A stretch of 64,000 bases of DNA from Paraniabella ginsengisoli (lineage in GTDB: Bacteria > Bacteroidota > Bacteroidia > Chitinophagales > Chitinophagaceae): positions 496,001 to 560,000 of the forward strand of contig NZ_JAKWBL010000002.1 in the NCBI RefSeq assembly GCF_022513635.1. The letters run 5' to 3'. A program made the position numbers and the translations under genes. Below, piece after piece: positions 1 to 9,772 of the stretch; within the stretch, counting starts at the first letter, position 1, and the number at the start of each line of letters is the position of its first letter. The notes below the pieces were generated by a model. The model was given only the letters and a program-made list of their open reading frames with translations, ran no database searches and was not told the origin of the DNA.

Positions 1-108
1 AAATACATAGTGTTTCAAGCGTTGATTATTGGAACGAAAGAAGTCAATTGGAATGGCATTGAGATTTTTGATGGACTTATAAAAATTAGTATTTTACAAA
101 ATGGTTAA
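1..108 (+). CDS. possible C-terminal tail of a gene truncated by the window edge
   Basis: Frame 1 is open from the first base to a TAA at 106-108, giving about 35 residues with ordinary composition. It overlaps the AraC-type start at 101 by 8 bases, as closely packed genes often do. No motif identifies it and an open stretch this short can arise by chance, so this is only a possibility. Confidence 0.25.
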   Translation, partial: KYIVFQALIIGTKEVNWNGIEIFDGLIKISILQNG

Positions 109-927
109 AAAAATAAAAATTTCAGATAAGCATCAAGCACCTTTTTCATTTATGCCAAATGATTTGGATGAGGAGCTAACCATTATGTGGAATGTAGGTG
201 AATTAACCATGGTAAAACTGGATGGTATCGATATTGAAATAGGAAAACATTGCATTCTTTTCGTATCAGAATTTTATATGAAGCTGCAGGCAAATGCCGG
301 AACTTTTCGCATCATTAAGTTTAATAAAACTTTTATCAACCCCATCGAAACGATGGCAAATACCGGGGAATACTTAATGATTTTTTACGGATTGCACGCG
401 GTAAATCATTTGCCAAAAATCATTTTAAGGGATGAAGAATTACCGGTATTTGAGCAAATTTGGCAGAATCTTCTTACCGAAGTAAAAAACATCAACAACC
501 CCATTTCCGAGGCCTTGGTTAGAAATTCCTTTCAACGTTTTTTGTTGGTTAGTCAACAAAAGCACGCAGAAACGGAGTTTGATATTGCAATTGATTTTAA
601 GGACTTAAAGCTCATCCGCGAATTTCAGTATTTGGTAAATACCAATTTTAAGGATTTGACGAAAGTGTCCGATTACGCAAGCATCTTAAAAGTTTCGCCT
701 AAAAAATATCAGAAATATTTGGTTGCTGCTATAGTAAAAAGGCAAGCGAATTGATTGCAGACCGAAGAAACCTATTTGCCAAACGCCAACTAATGCATAC
801 CGATGAGTTGATAAAAAACATTGCCTACGATTTGAATTTTTCAGACCCGCAAGCATTTTCTCACTTCTTCAAAAGGCAAAATGGGATAACGCCTGATGAG
901 TTTAGGAACAAGAATCAACCTATTTAA
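101..927 (+). CDS. AraC-family transcriptional regulator (one frame break)
   Basis: About 275 residues once repaired. The N-terminal ~150 residues look like a small-molecule sensing half (cupin-like). The C-terminal ~100 residues carry the two-helix-turn-helix AraC module, ending in NFSDPQAFSHFFKRQNGITP, the second HTH signature. The frame breaks at the A6 run 701-706; one added A restores SPKKISEIF and an open frame to the TAA at 925-927. It heads the co-directional redox cluster and may regulate it, which is inference. The family is clear; the ligand is unknown. Confidence 0.85.
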
Positions 928-1027
928 ATCAAGCTAAAACCTTTGGAAAACCGAACACCAATTGAAGAATTTACAACACCCTTTTGGAATATTGTCCTGG
1001 TATCTTCGTGTGAGAAAAAATAAAAAA

Positions 1028-1998
1028 ATGGGAAATAACACAATAAACACAGCAAGAACCAAAGCATTGATCAGTCTTTTAGACGATCCGGACACTAAGA
1101 TATACGATACGGTGAGAGCGGAATTTTTTAATGCCGATTTCAATGTCATTACTGAGTTACAAACCGCTTTTGATACCAGTGATGACGAATTAAAAACAGA
1201 AAGAATTGTCGAAATACTCGACCGCATTAAATGCAAAAAATTACAAGCGGATATTGAAAACTGGAGTGCAATAGAAAACCCCGATTTAATGGAGGGAATG
1301 CTGCACATTGCAAGTTATGGCTACCCCAATTTCGATTTGGAGGCCATCACAAGTTTGATCGATGAAATTACGAATGTTGTAACAGCCAAAATAGAAGGAA
1401 AAGCTCCAGAAGAAACAGCTAAAGTACTCAATGAAGTTATTTTAAAGGATTTTAAATTTAGAGGGAATTTCAGAGAATATTCCGCTTTAAAAAATTCGTT
1501 TATTAACAAAATGGTCGAAACAAGGGCTACAAATCCCATTGGCTTGTCCATCATTTATTTATTGGTAGCAAAGTCTGTTGGAATTCCATTAGTCGGCATC
1601 AATTCTCCTGGTCATTTCATTTTGGGGTACCTTACCGAAAGAGATAGTGGTGAAGAAAAATCGATGAATGAAACGCCCGTGAAAAATTCTTCGCACACGG
1701 AGGATGTAGATGGCGTTCCATTCGACCATAAAAAAACGCAGCGAAGCTGCAAACTAATAAATATACGAATGAAATAGCATTTTTTATTGATCCGTTCAAC
1801 AATGGACAAATCATCAGTAGTACTGATTTCAACACTTGGCTAAAAACGAAAGACGTACCTGAAAACGTGTTAGACACTATTGTCGCTACCAATAAAGCCA
1901 TTGTAAAAAGGGTGTTCAACAATATGATTTACGCCTTGTACACTTCCGGCGAAAAAAGTACCGCAGAGAAATTATTGGCAGTGGCGGAATTAATTTAA
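1028..1998 (+). CDS. SirB1/transglutaminase-like family protein (one frame break)
   Basis: ATG 1028 is preferred over the upstream in-frame 962 because the first 22 codons of the longer form look unlike protein and 1028 is preceded by an A-rich tract. The region around NPIGLSIIYLLVAKSVGIPL followed by PGHFILGYL is typical of the SirB1/transglutaminase-like fold, where a Cys-to-Leu or similar change often leaves no protease activity. The frame breaks at A7 1730-1736; one added A gives HKKNAAKLQTNKYTNEIAF and continues to the TAA at 1996-1998. The stretch between about residues 205 and 230 looks like a lineage-specific insertion. Function is unknown. Confidence 0.7.
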
Positions 1999-2016
1999 AG
2001 AAGAAGGACAGAAAAT

Positions 2017-2951
2017 ATGAAGACTGATAGAAATCAACAACCTAAAGAGTTGGGGAAAGTTTCCTGGTATAGAGATTATGATGCGGCAATAGCAGAAAGC
2101 AGCCGAACTAATAAGCCTGTTTTTCTGCTTTTTCAAGAAGTGCCGGGATATTCTAATTGCGTGAATTTTGCACACGATATGCTGAGTTACCCATTATTTG
2201 TTGAAGCCATTGAAAATGAATTTATTCCTTTGGCGATATACAACAATGTGGCAGGCGAGGATAAAAAAGTGTTGGAAAAATTTAACGAGCGCGCGTGGAA
2301 TAATCCCGTGGTGCGGTTTATAGACAAAAACGGTGCTGATCTTGTTCCGAAATTAGACTTCTCTTTAAACCCGTTGGCTCTTTATGAAAAAATGCGAAAT
2401 GCAATTTTGATAAGTAGCAAGCAAGTGCCTCGGTATGTTGAATTATTGGGTGATGAATTGAAAATACTACATGGATTCAGCAAAATAACCTATTACGAAA
2501 CCCCTTGCTTTTGGTCGGGCGAAACCAGCATGATCCAACATCCAATGGTGCTATCTACCGAAGCCGGTTGGATGACAGGCAAGGAAGTAGTAAAAGTACA
2601 TTACGACCCGGATAAAGGAAGTTTGGATGAACTGAACAACTTTGCCATTGACCAGGGATTTTATTTAATGAAAAAGCCGGATACGTATAAGATTGATGTT
2701 AATCCTCAATACTATTTGAAAGGCTCTGTTTTCAGATTGCTGCCATTAAGTTTCACGCAAAGAACATGCTTAATTATGCTATTCCGTATAAAAAAGATGG
2801 CGAAGGAGAAACTTATCTAAGTCCATTACAGTATCAATTATTGCTGAAATATCGCAAAAGCGGCGGCAAAGGAGAATTGGCTTACGACCGAAATATAGAA
2901 GAAAGTTGGCCTGTGCAGGAAGCGGAGCAACAAGCATCAGTTGATAAATAA
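2017..2951 (+). CDS. thioredoxin-fold protein of the VPGUxxT type with a C-terminal MsrA-like region (one frame break)
   Basis: The N-terminal half has a thioredoxin-like pattern with QEVPGYSNCVNF near residues 41-52, matching a family named for a VPGU motif in which a selenocysteine or cysteine occupies the fourth position. Here that position is Tyr (codon TAT) with a Cys three residues on. The segment CFWSGETSMIQHPMVLSTEA through EVVKVHYDPDKGSLDEL closely resembles the core of peptide methionine sulfoxide reductase A, with CFW at the usual catalytic cysteine site. One T added to the T4 run at 2729-2732 joins the halves (FQIAAIKFHAKNMLNYAIPY). It lies upstream of msrB and msrA, which supports a role in thiol or sulfoxide chemistry. 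The family name is from memory; the fold and MsrA likeness are seen. Confidence 0.6.
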
Positions 2952-2987
2952 CATCATCAGAATAATGAAATATATTTTTTAAATAGT

Positions 2988-3105
2988 GTTATGTTAAGTA
3001 AAAACTGTCATGTCTGTTGATACCCTGAGCTTGCCGACGGGTCGTCGGAGTGGGCTTCGGCAAGCTCAGCCTGACAATCATATATACTTAACTTAACAAT
3101 AGTTA
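2988..3105. repeat. nested palindromic intergenic element
   Basis: Perfect 12-base arms CTGAGCTTGCCG (3025-3036) and CGGCAAGCTCAG (3058-3069) enclose a smaller palindrome CCGACG/CGTCGG (3034-3039/3043-3048). Outside them are TGTCA/TGACA (3006-3010/3072-3076) and GTTAAGTA/TACTTAAC (2993-3000/3085-3092). The whole region can fold into one long hairpin. GC is much higher than in the flanks. It resembles dispersed palindromic repeats of Bacteroidota genomes. Confidence 0.7.
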
Positions 3106-3134
3106 TGTAATACTTCATCCTGAAAGAAACTGCT

Positions 3135-4089
3135 ATGATAGAGATTTTATTAAAAAGCAAAGAGCTTTTATACCCTGAAAACATTACTGAAATTTCAGCT
3201 TCAAATTTGGAATTTCACTCCATGCGTTTCACAGCATACACCGATGTTGAATTGAACTGGCTTAGCGAAAATTATAATCTTGATTTCACCATCATAAAAA
3301 ACATCAGGATATTGAAACGAGTTCTCATTTTTTAGAAAGTGCAAGCCAGGCAGCATTTCATTTTTCCGTTCCATATTTTAATAAGGAAGAAAAAATGGAA
3401 GAAGAGCAGGTTTATGTCATTTGTACTAAGGGTGGCGTTTTTATGTTTACAAGTATTGAGCTTGACGGCTTCTTTAATAGCACCTATTCTTACAGGTAAA
3501 TTCAATCATACAAATAGCGGATGCCGACAATCTTTTTAAATTTCAGTTTGAATTTATTACAGACTATTTAGCAGATATTACAGAAAAGCTGACAAAGAAA
3601 ATCAAATTACTTGCGGTGAGAGTTCTAATTGAAAAATCTTTTTCTAATGAAGAGTTAGATATCATTACAAGATACAATTTCGCTAACTTATTAATTAAGG
3701 AAACGTTGTTGGAAACAACGAAGATTTTTAATCTGTATTTAAAAAGTTATTGGGAAGCATCCAAAGGAATTAAAGAATGTGTGCAAACAGAATTGAATGA
3801 TTTAGAAACGGTTTCGGATTATATACAATTTAATTTCGACCGTTTGGATGATTTAAAAGAAAACGTATCCAACAAAATCGATTTGGAGCAAAACCATATT
3901 TTTAAAGTACTCACAATAGTTACGGTGTGTATTTCTTTGCCAACTTTTATTGCAGGTATTTATGGAATGAATTTTAAAGATATTCCCGAATTGAAATTAG
4001 AACACGGTTACCCAATAATCATTTTTGTAATGCTGCTTTCAGCAGTATTGCCTTATCTATATTTCAAAAGAAAAAAGTGGTTGAAATAA
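3135..4089 (+). CDS. corA: CorA-family magnesium/divalent cation transporter (two frame breaks)
   Basis: About 318 residues after repair. The C-terminus shows the CorA hallmark: a first membrane helix (IFKVLTIVTVCISLPTFIAG), the YGMNF pore motif, a short acidic loop, a second helix and a positively charged tail FKRKKWLK. The cytoplasmic N-terminal domain is mixed alpha/beta and helical, as in the family. Breaks are at A6 3296-3301 (one A restores IIKKHQDIETSSHF) and at GG 3495-3496 (one G restores SYRVNSIIQIADADN). Expected to form a homopentameric inner-membrane channel for Mg2+. Confidence 0.88.
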
Positions 4090-4159
4090 TAACAGTTAAA
4101 GCAGAAAACTGAACACCAATTAATGAAACATCAACACTGAAAAAGGCTACTACCTGTGG

Positions 4160-4167
4160 TAAATTTG
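4160..4167 (+). promoter_or_regulatory. Bacteroidota-type -7 box TAAATTTG ahead of msrB
   Basis: TAAATTTG matches the TAnnTTTG consensus and lies 28 bases before the msrB ATG. No clear TTTG box is seen at about -33, so it is a moderate candidate. Confidence 0.4.
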
Positions 4168-4195
4168 TATCATTAAAAATTAAAAACAAAATAAA

Positions 4196-4648
4196 ATGAT
4201 ACATTGGAATGACGTTATCAGATTTGCAACACACGGAAACCCCACCCCTGACAAAAGAGTAAAAAAGACGGAAGAAGAATGGAAAGCTATTCTTACCCAG
4301 GAGCAATTTAGGATCACTCGTTTAAAGGGAACGGAAATGCCGGGTAGCGGTGCTTTTTGCCATGCACATGATGCCGGAAAATACAAATGCATTTGTTGCG
4401 ATAATGAACTGTTTGATTCTACCATAAAATTCAATTCGGGTACTGGTTGGCCCAGTTTTACGCAGCCCATAAGAGAAAATGCGATCAAGTATGAAAAAGA
4501 CGGTTCTTATGGAATGGTTAGAGTTGAAGTGATGTGCAATAATTGCGATGGACACTTGGGACACGTATTTGAAGATGGCCCCGAACCAAGTGGTTTGAGG
4601 TATTGCATCAATTCTGAATCTATTGATTTGGTAAAAGAAACAGCTTAA
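4196..4648 (+). CDS. msrB: peptide-methionine (R)-S-oxide reductase MsrB
   Basis: Intact, 150 residues. It has the first zinc-site cysteines in CICCDNELFDS, the GTGWPSF core, the second CxxC in VMCNNCDGHLGHVF and the catalytic cysteine in GLRYCINS. It reduces the R epimer of methionine sulfoxide in proteins, using thioredoxin as reductant. No signal peptide is seen, so it is probably cytoplasmic. The thioredoxin-like lipoprotein starts 41 bases downstream. This is one of the few genes in the window without a frame break. Confidence 0.95.
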   Translation: MIHWNDVIRFATHGNPTPDKRVKKTEEEWKAILTQEQFRITRLKGTEMPGSGAFCHAHDAGKYKCICCDNELFDSTIKFNSGTGWPSFTQPIRENAIKYEKDGSYGMVRVEVMCNNCDGHLGHVFEDGPEPSGLRYCINSESIDLVKETA

Positions 4649-4689
4649 TCGTTTTCTCAATATTCAAAACATACTTTTAAAACGAACAG

Positions 4690-5262
4690 ATGAACATGAA
4701 ATGGCTTCATTTTTTAATAGTAACCTTATTATGGGCTATTTCATGTGGTTCTGTAGAAAATAAAGAAATAGAAAAAATGAAAAATACACAAGAACAAACT
4801 ACTACAATAGCCCCGGAATTAAGAGTAGAGCAGTGGATAGATGCCAACGGCAAAAAGTTAGATCAACCTATCAAATTATCCGATTATAATGGGAAGCATA
4901 AAATTATTTATTGCTTTCAGCATTGGTGTCCAGGTTGCCACAGCGTAGGGCTTCCATCATTGAAAAAACTGGTGGATACATTTGAGGGAAACGACAAAAT
5001 CGCTTTTCTTGCTGTTCAAACTGTTTTTGAAGGAGCGCACGCCAATACTTATGATAAGATCCTGGAAACCCAGAAGAAATACGATTTAAAGATTCCTTTT
5101 GGTCATGATCCCGGCAAAGGGCGATCTACTATTATGCAAGATTACCAAACAGGTGGAACGCCTTGGTTTATCTTTATCGACCCCGAAAATAATGTGGTAT
5201 TTGCCGATTTCCATATTAATGTAGATGGCGCTATTCAATATTTAAAAGAAGCTACAAAATAA
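4690..5262 (+). CDS. thioredoxin-like (TlpA/AhpC-type) lipoprotein
   Basis: 190 residues, intact. A short hydrophobic leader ends in WAISCGS, a lipobox, so the mature protein should be lipid-anchored in the periplasm. The active site is WCPGCHS at about residues 75-81, in place of the usual CxxC of thioredoxins, followed later by the cis-proline context GGTPWFIFI. It could deliver electrons to a sulfoxide reductase or act as a peroxiredoxin-like protein. The start context ACAGATGA recurs in this window. It overlaps the next gene by one base (TAATG). Confidence 0.8.
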   Translation: MNMKWLHFLIVTLLWAISCGSVENKEIEKMKNTQEQTTTIAPELRVEQWIDANGKKLDQPIKLSDYNGKHKIIYCFQHWCPGCHSVGLPSLKKLVDTFEGNDKIAFLAVQTVFEGAHANTYDKILETQKKYDLKIPFGHDPGKGRSTIMQDYQTGGTPWFIFIDPENNVVFADFHINVDGAIQYLKEATK

Positions 5263-5537
5263 TGGGTATCATTCACGATAAAATTAATAAGGAGTTTGTG
5301 CTGCCCATGGAAAACGGCACTAAAGCAAAGGTTAGCTATGTGCTGGATAATGCTTCCGAAATGAGACTTGTTCACTCTGAAGTGCCGTTAGCACTTAGGG
5401 GAAAGGGCATTGGAAAAGAATTGGTATTGAAGACGTTTGAACAATTAACGGAAGAAGGTTATCGGGCTAAAGCTGTCTGCGGTTACGTTAGGCACATTGC
5501 AAAACGTGACCCAAAATGGAGCGGTATTATTGGATAA
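5262..5537 (+). CDS. small GNAT-type N-acetyltransferase
   Basis: 91 residues, close to the usual length of the single-domain COG2388-like acetyltransferases. The acetyl-CoA loop is visible as VPLALRGKGIGKELV, followed by a C-terminal CGYVRHIAKRDPKW stretch common in this group. The start overlaps the stop of the preceding thioredoxin-like gene, suggesting translational coupling. The substrate is unknown. Confidence 0.8.
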   Translation: MGIIHDKINKEFVLPMENGTKAKVSYVLDNASEMRLVHSEVPLALRGKGIGKELVLKTFEQLTEEGYRAKAVCGYVRHIAKRDPKWSGIIG

Positions 5538-5552
5538 GCGAAAAACAATAAA

Positions 5553-7124
5553 ATGAAAGACCTTTTTGAACATAACATACATACACATTTCTCAAAAGAG
5601 TTACCGGCTGATCCGGTGATGGACAATCGATCGCGACAGGTTTTTAATGCTTGCTTTTCGTTCGTTAAACCTTTACAACCTTCCAATCCTAGTTTGGTGC
5701 ATTCATCTAAAAATTTTACGGATGAATTGGGCGTTTCGATAAAAGACGAAGCAAAATTGGTACAGGTGATGAGCGGAGCTGCAGCTTTTAACGGCTTTGA
5801 GAGTTATGCCATGTGTTATGGCGGACATCAATTTGGAAATTGGGCAGGACAGTTGGGCGACGGAAGGGCAATAAATATAGCAGAAGTAGATTTGAAGGAC
5901 GGCATCAACTGGAAATTCCAGTTGAAGGGTGCCGGGCCAACTCCTTATTCCAGAAACTCCGATGGCTTGGCAGTATTGCGGTCTTCAGTTAGGGAATATT
6001 TGTGTAGCGAAGCTATGCACCATTTGGGCGTTCCAACCACCAGAGCTTTGTCGTTGGTGAAAACAGGCGATTTGGTAAGACGCGATATCATGTACGACGG
6101 AAACCCCGAAAATGAGCAAGGGGCTATTGTTTGCAGGGTATCGCCCAGCTTTATCCGCTTTGGTAATTTTGAAATTTTCGCTTCCAGACAGGACAAGGAA
6201 AACCTGCAAAAATTGGTAGATTATACTATCAAACACCATTACCCGCATTTAGGTGAAGCCCGCGATAAATCGACCTATTTAAAGTTCTTTGAAGACGTGG
6301 CCGATCGCACATTGGAAATGATTGTGCATTGGCAACGGGTTGGCTTTGTACATGGCGTGATGAATACAGACAATATGTCTATCCTTGGTTTGACCATTGA
6401 TTACGGGCCTTACGGTTGGTTGGAAGATTATGATCCGCTTTGGACGCCCAATACCACAGATGCACAAGGCAAAAGATACCGCTTTGGTCATCAGCCCGAT
6501 ATTGCATTGTGGAACCTGGTTCAATTGGCCAATGCGTTGTATCCTTTAATTGAAGAAGTTGAGCCGTTGCAAACGATTCTTGAAAAATTCAGAACCAATT
6601 TTCAGGCAAATTATCACAAAATGATGTGTGGTAAGTTGGGCTTGTTTAGCGAAGAAAATGTACCGAAAGAATTTATTCAAAACGTAGAAAATTTATTAGA
6701 ACAATGGGAAATAGATATGACCATTTTTTTCAGAGAATTTTCTAAGAATATAACTGATTTTGATATGTTATGGGAAGGGATTTTAAAATCATCTTATCTC
6801 GATATTAAAAAACTGGAAACTGGAAGAAAAGATTGGGCAGTTTGGTTTGATTCATTTTCCAATTATCTCGCGCAAGAAAAAATAAGCATGGATGAAAGGA
6901 TCATAAAAATGAAAGCCCTCAATCCAAAATATGTTTTGCGGAATTATATGGCACAGTTGGCGATAGATGATGCCGAAAATAATGATTACAACTTATTGGA
7001 CGAATTGTATCAACTCTTATCAAAGCCTTATGAAGAACAATCGGGAATGGAAAAATGGTACGCCAAAAGACCGGATTGGGCAAAGCATAAAGTAGGCTGC
7101 TCTATGTTGTCGTGCAGCTCTTAA
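5553..7124 (+). CDS. selO: protein adenylyltransferase SelO (YdiU/UPF0061)
   Basis: 523 residues, intact. The pseudokinase signature GGHQFGNWAGQLGDGRA at about residues 90-106 and the NTDNMSILGLTIDYGP block at about 273-288 identify SelO. This enzyme transfers AMP from ATP to Ser/Thr/Tyr of target proteins and links to redox control. The C-terminus KVGCSMLSCSS keeps the conserved redox-active cysteine region; the position that is selenocysteine in vertebrates is an ordinary TGC Cys here. It begins 15 bases after the GNAT stop. The msrB-thioredoxin-selO-msrA context supports an oxidative-stress role. Confidence 0.95.
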   Translation: MKDLFEHNIHTHFSKELPADPVMDNRSRQVFNACFSFVKPLQPSNPSLVHSSKNFTDELGVSIKDEAKLVQVMSGAAAFNGFESYAMCYGGHQFGNWAGQLGDGRAINIAEVDLKDGINWKFQLKGAGPTPYSRNSDGLAVLRSSVREYLCSEAMHHLGVPTTRALSLVKTGDLVRRDIMYDGNPENEQGAIVCRVSPSFIRFGNFEIFASRQDKENLQKLVDYTIKHHYPHLGEARDKSTYLKFFEDVADRTLEMIVHWQRVGFVHGVMNTDNMSILGLTIDYGPYGWLEDYDPLWTPNTTDAQGKRYRFGHQPDIALWNLVQLANALYPLIEEVEPLQTILEKFRTNFQANYHKMMCGKLGLFSEENVPKEFIQNVENLLEQWEIDMTIFFREFSKNITDFDMLWEGILKSSYLDIKKLETGRKDWAVWFDSFSNYLAQEKISMDERIIKMKALNPKYVLRNYMAQLAIDDAENNDYNLLDELYQLLSKPYEEQSGMEKWYAKRPDWAKHKVGCSMLSCSS

Positions 7125-7153
7125 ATTTATAGTAATCTAAAAAATAACAAAAA

Positions 7154-7785
7154 ATGAAAATGAGAATTTTTAGCTTGTTGTCATCCTTTTTTTGCTGGCC
7201 ACCTTTGCGGCATGTGGTACAGCTGGCAATATGGAAAAAGGAGAGTCGGAAACAAAAAATCATAATAAACAAACAAATATTAAAAACATGGAAAAAAGCA
7301 AAAAGGTGTATATCGCTGGTGGATGTTTTTGGGGAATGGAAGATCTTTTCAGAAAACAAAAAGGAGTATTAGATACCGAAGTTGGCTATATAGGCGGAGA
7401 AAATAAAAACCCCACCTACCGGAACCATCCGGGACATGCGGAAGGCATTGCAATAACGTACGATACGACCGAAACCAGTTTCAAAGAAATATTGGATTAT
7501 TTTTATCGCATCCATAACCCAACCACAGTAGATCGACAAGGAAACGACAGAGGTTCAAGCTATCGTTCGGCTATCTTTTATCAAAATGATGAGGAAAAGA
7601 AAATAGCAGAAGAAGTGATAGGTATTGTAGATAATTCAAAAAGATGGGATGGAAAAGTTGTGACAAAGTTGGAGCCTTACGTTGAGTTTTGGCCGGCAGA
7701 AGAAGAACATCAGGATTATTTACTAAAACATCCGGGTGGTTATACCTGCCATTATGAGCGGTTTGGAACGTTTTTGGATAAATAA
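7154..7785 (+). CDS. msrA: peptide-methionine (S)-S-oxide reductase MsrA, lipoprotein-type leader (one frame break)
   Basis: The catalytic GGCFWGMEDLF motif is clear, as are the downstream GYIGGENKNPTYRNHPGHAE and EEEHQDYLLKHPGGYTCHYE segments of MsrA. From the ATG at 7154, adding one T to T7 7187-7193 gives a hydrophobic leader ending in LATFAACG, a lipobox, so the enzyme is probably periplasmic and lipid-anchored. Without the correction a shorter cytoplasmic form from 7288 would be assumed. It reduces the S epimer of methionine sulfoxide and complements the MsrB upstream. Confidence 0.92.
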
Positions 7786-7796
7786 GAAAACACTAT

Positions 7797-7828
7797 AAAA
7801 GCCCTTTCTCCGAAGAGAGGGCTTTTTC
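7797..7828 (+). terminator. Rho-independent terminator after msrA
   Basis: Arms AAAGCCCTTTCT and AGAGAGGGCTTT around a short CCGA loop, followed by T residues, 12 bases after the msrA stop. It closes the msrB-to-msrA transcript. Confidence 0.85.
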
Positions 7829-7872
7829 GGGTAGTACATAAAAGCCTATATTTAAAAGCAAACTCATTTTAC

Positions 7873-9237
7873 ATGATTCATTACGATTTTATCATTATAG
7901 GTTCAGGTCAGGCGGGTACGCCATTGGCATTCAACCTCGCTAAAAAAGGCAAGGTTGCTATTATTGAAAAGGGACAATTAGGTGGCACTTGTGTCAACAA
8001 CGGCTGTATTCCTACCAAAACTTATGTGGCGAGTGCACGCAAAATGTGGGATATTTCTCACGGCGAAGAGTTTGGTATAGATATTTCTCAGCCGGCAAAG
8101 GCCAATATGCAAAAAATAAAACAGCGTAAAGAAGCCATTATTGGTGAAGACCGAAGTGGAATAGAAAAAGGTTTTCTTGAAAACGAAAACATCACCTTAT
8201 ACAGAGGCGAAGCTCATTTCGCAAGTAATTATGAAATTGTCGTAAACGGTGAAACATTGACCTCTAAAAATATTTTCATTAACGTGGGAAGCAGGCCCCG
8301 CGTGCCGGACGAGTACAAGCACATTCCATATTTTACCAATGAGAATTTACTAAAAACAACCGATTTGCCTGAACATTTGATCATTATCGGTGGTAGCTTT
8401 ATCGGTGTAGAATTTGCCCAGATTTTCAGGCGCTTTGGCAGTAAAGTGACTATTGTTGCGCGCGGCTCTCGGCTTATTGCTGTGGAAGATGAAGATGTAA
8501 GCCACGAGGTTGCGGAGATTTTGAAATCGGAAAAAGTAGACATTATTTTCAATGCAGATGATATACAGGCTACAGAGAATGAAAACGGCTCAATTACAGT
8601 CGTGTCAAATAAAGAGAAGACGGTTTCTGTAACAGGTTCGCATGTTTTACTGGCCATCGGCATGCCCAATACCGATACTTTACAACTTCAAAATACCGAC
8701 ATACAATTAAACAAGAGAGGGTTTATAGAAGTAGACGATTATTGCCAAACTGATGTAGCGGGCATTTTTGCCATGGGCGATTGTAACGGCAAAGGCGCCT
8801 TTACCCATACGTCTTACCACGATTATCAGGTGGTAGAAAGTTTTCTGTCCGGAGTAAAATCAAGAAAAATAAGTGATCGAATTATTACTTATAGTTTGTT
8901 TACTGACCCGCCCTTGGGGAGGGTAGGCATGACAAAACGCCAAGCTATTGAAAAAGGGTACAAGGTTTTGTTGGCGCACAGACCGATGGATAGTATAAAC
9001 AGGGCCAAAGTTAAAGGAGAAACAAAAGGCTTTATGCAGGCAATTATAGATGCTGATACCAAGCTCTTTTTGGGGGCCTGTATATTGGGTGTTGGTGGCG
9101 ATGAAATTATAAGCGCCCTTACCAACCTGATGTATGCCAAACAGCCTTATACCGTTTTGCGGGATGCAGTACACATTCACCCAACAGTAAGTGAATTGTT
9201 ACCAACAACATTGGAAGATTTAAAACCATTGAATTAA
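7873..9237 (+). CDS. FAD-dependent pyridine nucleotide-disulfide oxidoreductase (mercuric reductase-like, lacking the HMA domain)
   Basis: 454 residues, intact. The N-terminal FAD dinucleotide fold starts FIIIGSGQAGTPLA; the redox-active pair lies in GGTCVNNGCIPTKT at about residues 37-50; an NAD(P) fold GGSFIGVEFA and the FAD-binding AIFAMGDCNG follow, then a dimerisation domain with the HPTVSELLP His-Glu pair near the C-terminus. This is the layout of dihydrolipoamide, glutathione and mercuric reductases. There is no metal-binding N-terminal domain and no C-terminal vicinal cysteines, so mercury reduction is doubtful; disulfide reduction of a partner from this cluster is a reasonable inference. 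Confidence 0.85.
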   Translation: MIHYDFIIIGSGQAGTPLAFNLAKKGKVAIIEKGQLGGTCVNNGCIPTKTYVASARKMWDISHGEEFGIDISQPAKANMQKIKQRKEAIIGEDRSGIEKGFLENENITLYRGEAHFASNYEIVVNGETLTSKNIFINVGSRPRVPDEYKHIPYFTNENLLKTTDLPEHLIIIGGSFIGVEFAQIFRRFGSKVTIVARGSRLIAVEDEDVSHEVAEILKSEKVDIIFNADDIQATENENGSITVVSNKEKTVSVTGSHVLLAIGMPNTDTLQLQNTDIQLNKRGFIEVDDYCQTDVAGIFAMGDCNGKGAFTHTSYHDYQVVESFLSGVKSRKISDRIITYSLFTDPPLGRVGMTKRQAIEKGYKVLLAHRPMDSINRAKVKGETKGFMQAIIDADTKLFLGACILGVGGDEIISALTNLMYAKQPYTVLRDAVHIHPTVSELLPTTLEDLKPLN

Positions 9238-9248
9238 GAATTATACAA

Positions 9249-9733
9249 ATGAAGACCTTGCACGGGAACCTGAGTTTAAACCAAATTGAGTTGGGTAAGC
9301 CTTTGCCCAATTGGCACCTGGAAAAAATATTCGACGAACCGGAACTCCCCAATAGGGTTGATTATATAGGCAAGCCTTTGGTTATTCTATTTTTCAATTT
9401 AGGTTGCCCCGGCTGCATAGGCCGTGCAGTTCCTTTTGCTAATCGACTGGTTTATGAGTATGGCGACAAAATAAATGTGCTGGGCATTCACACCATTTTT
9501 GAGGGCGTGGAATATGACAAGCAGGCATTTGAAAAGGCAAAAGAAGAACTTTATATCCGCTTTCCTTTTTTAAAGACTTTAAGTTCAACACAACTTACTT
9601 AGACTATGGTGCAGGCGGCACACCACATTGGATAGTGGTTGATAAAGACGGTAATGTAATTTATTCCATCTTTGGATCGGACCCAAACAATGCGCTTTTG
9701 AGATTAAATTATTTGATTCAAGAGATGGTGTAG
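9249..9733 (+). CDS. thioredoxin-like / AhpC-TSA family protein, cytoplasmic (one frame break)
   Basis: About 161 residues after repair. The active site is FNLGCPGCIGRAVPF, the same CPGC seen in the lipoprotein at 4690, and GGTPHWIVVDKDGNVIYS follows. No signal peptide is seen. One T added to T6 9566-9571 gives FPFFKDFKFNTTYLDYG and continues to the TAG at 9731-9733. It begins 12 bases after the disulfide oxidoreductase, so the two are probably co-expressed and may be a reductase/substrate pair, which is inference. Confidence 0.75.
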
Positions 9734-9772
9734 TTGTGTGCATTTCACTAAAACCAAACTAAAAGAAAGGAT

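Noticed and set aside
7110..7124. selenocysteine use in SelO or in the thioredoxin-fold protein at 2017
   Set aside because: The relevant codons are TGC and TAT, and none of the TGA codons at frame breaks sits at a catalytic position.
8229..8669. 146-codon minus-strand open frame
   Set aside because: It lies wholly opposite the conserved disulfide oxidoreductase and has no recognisable domain; a shadow of that gene.
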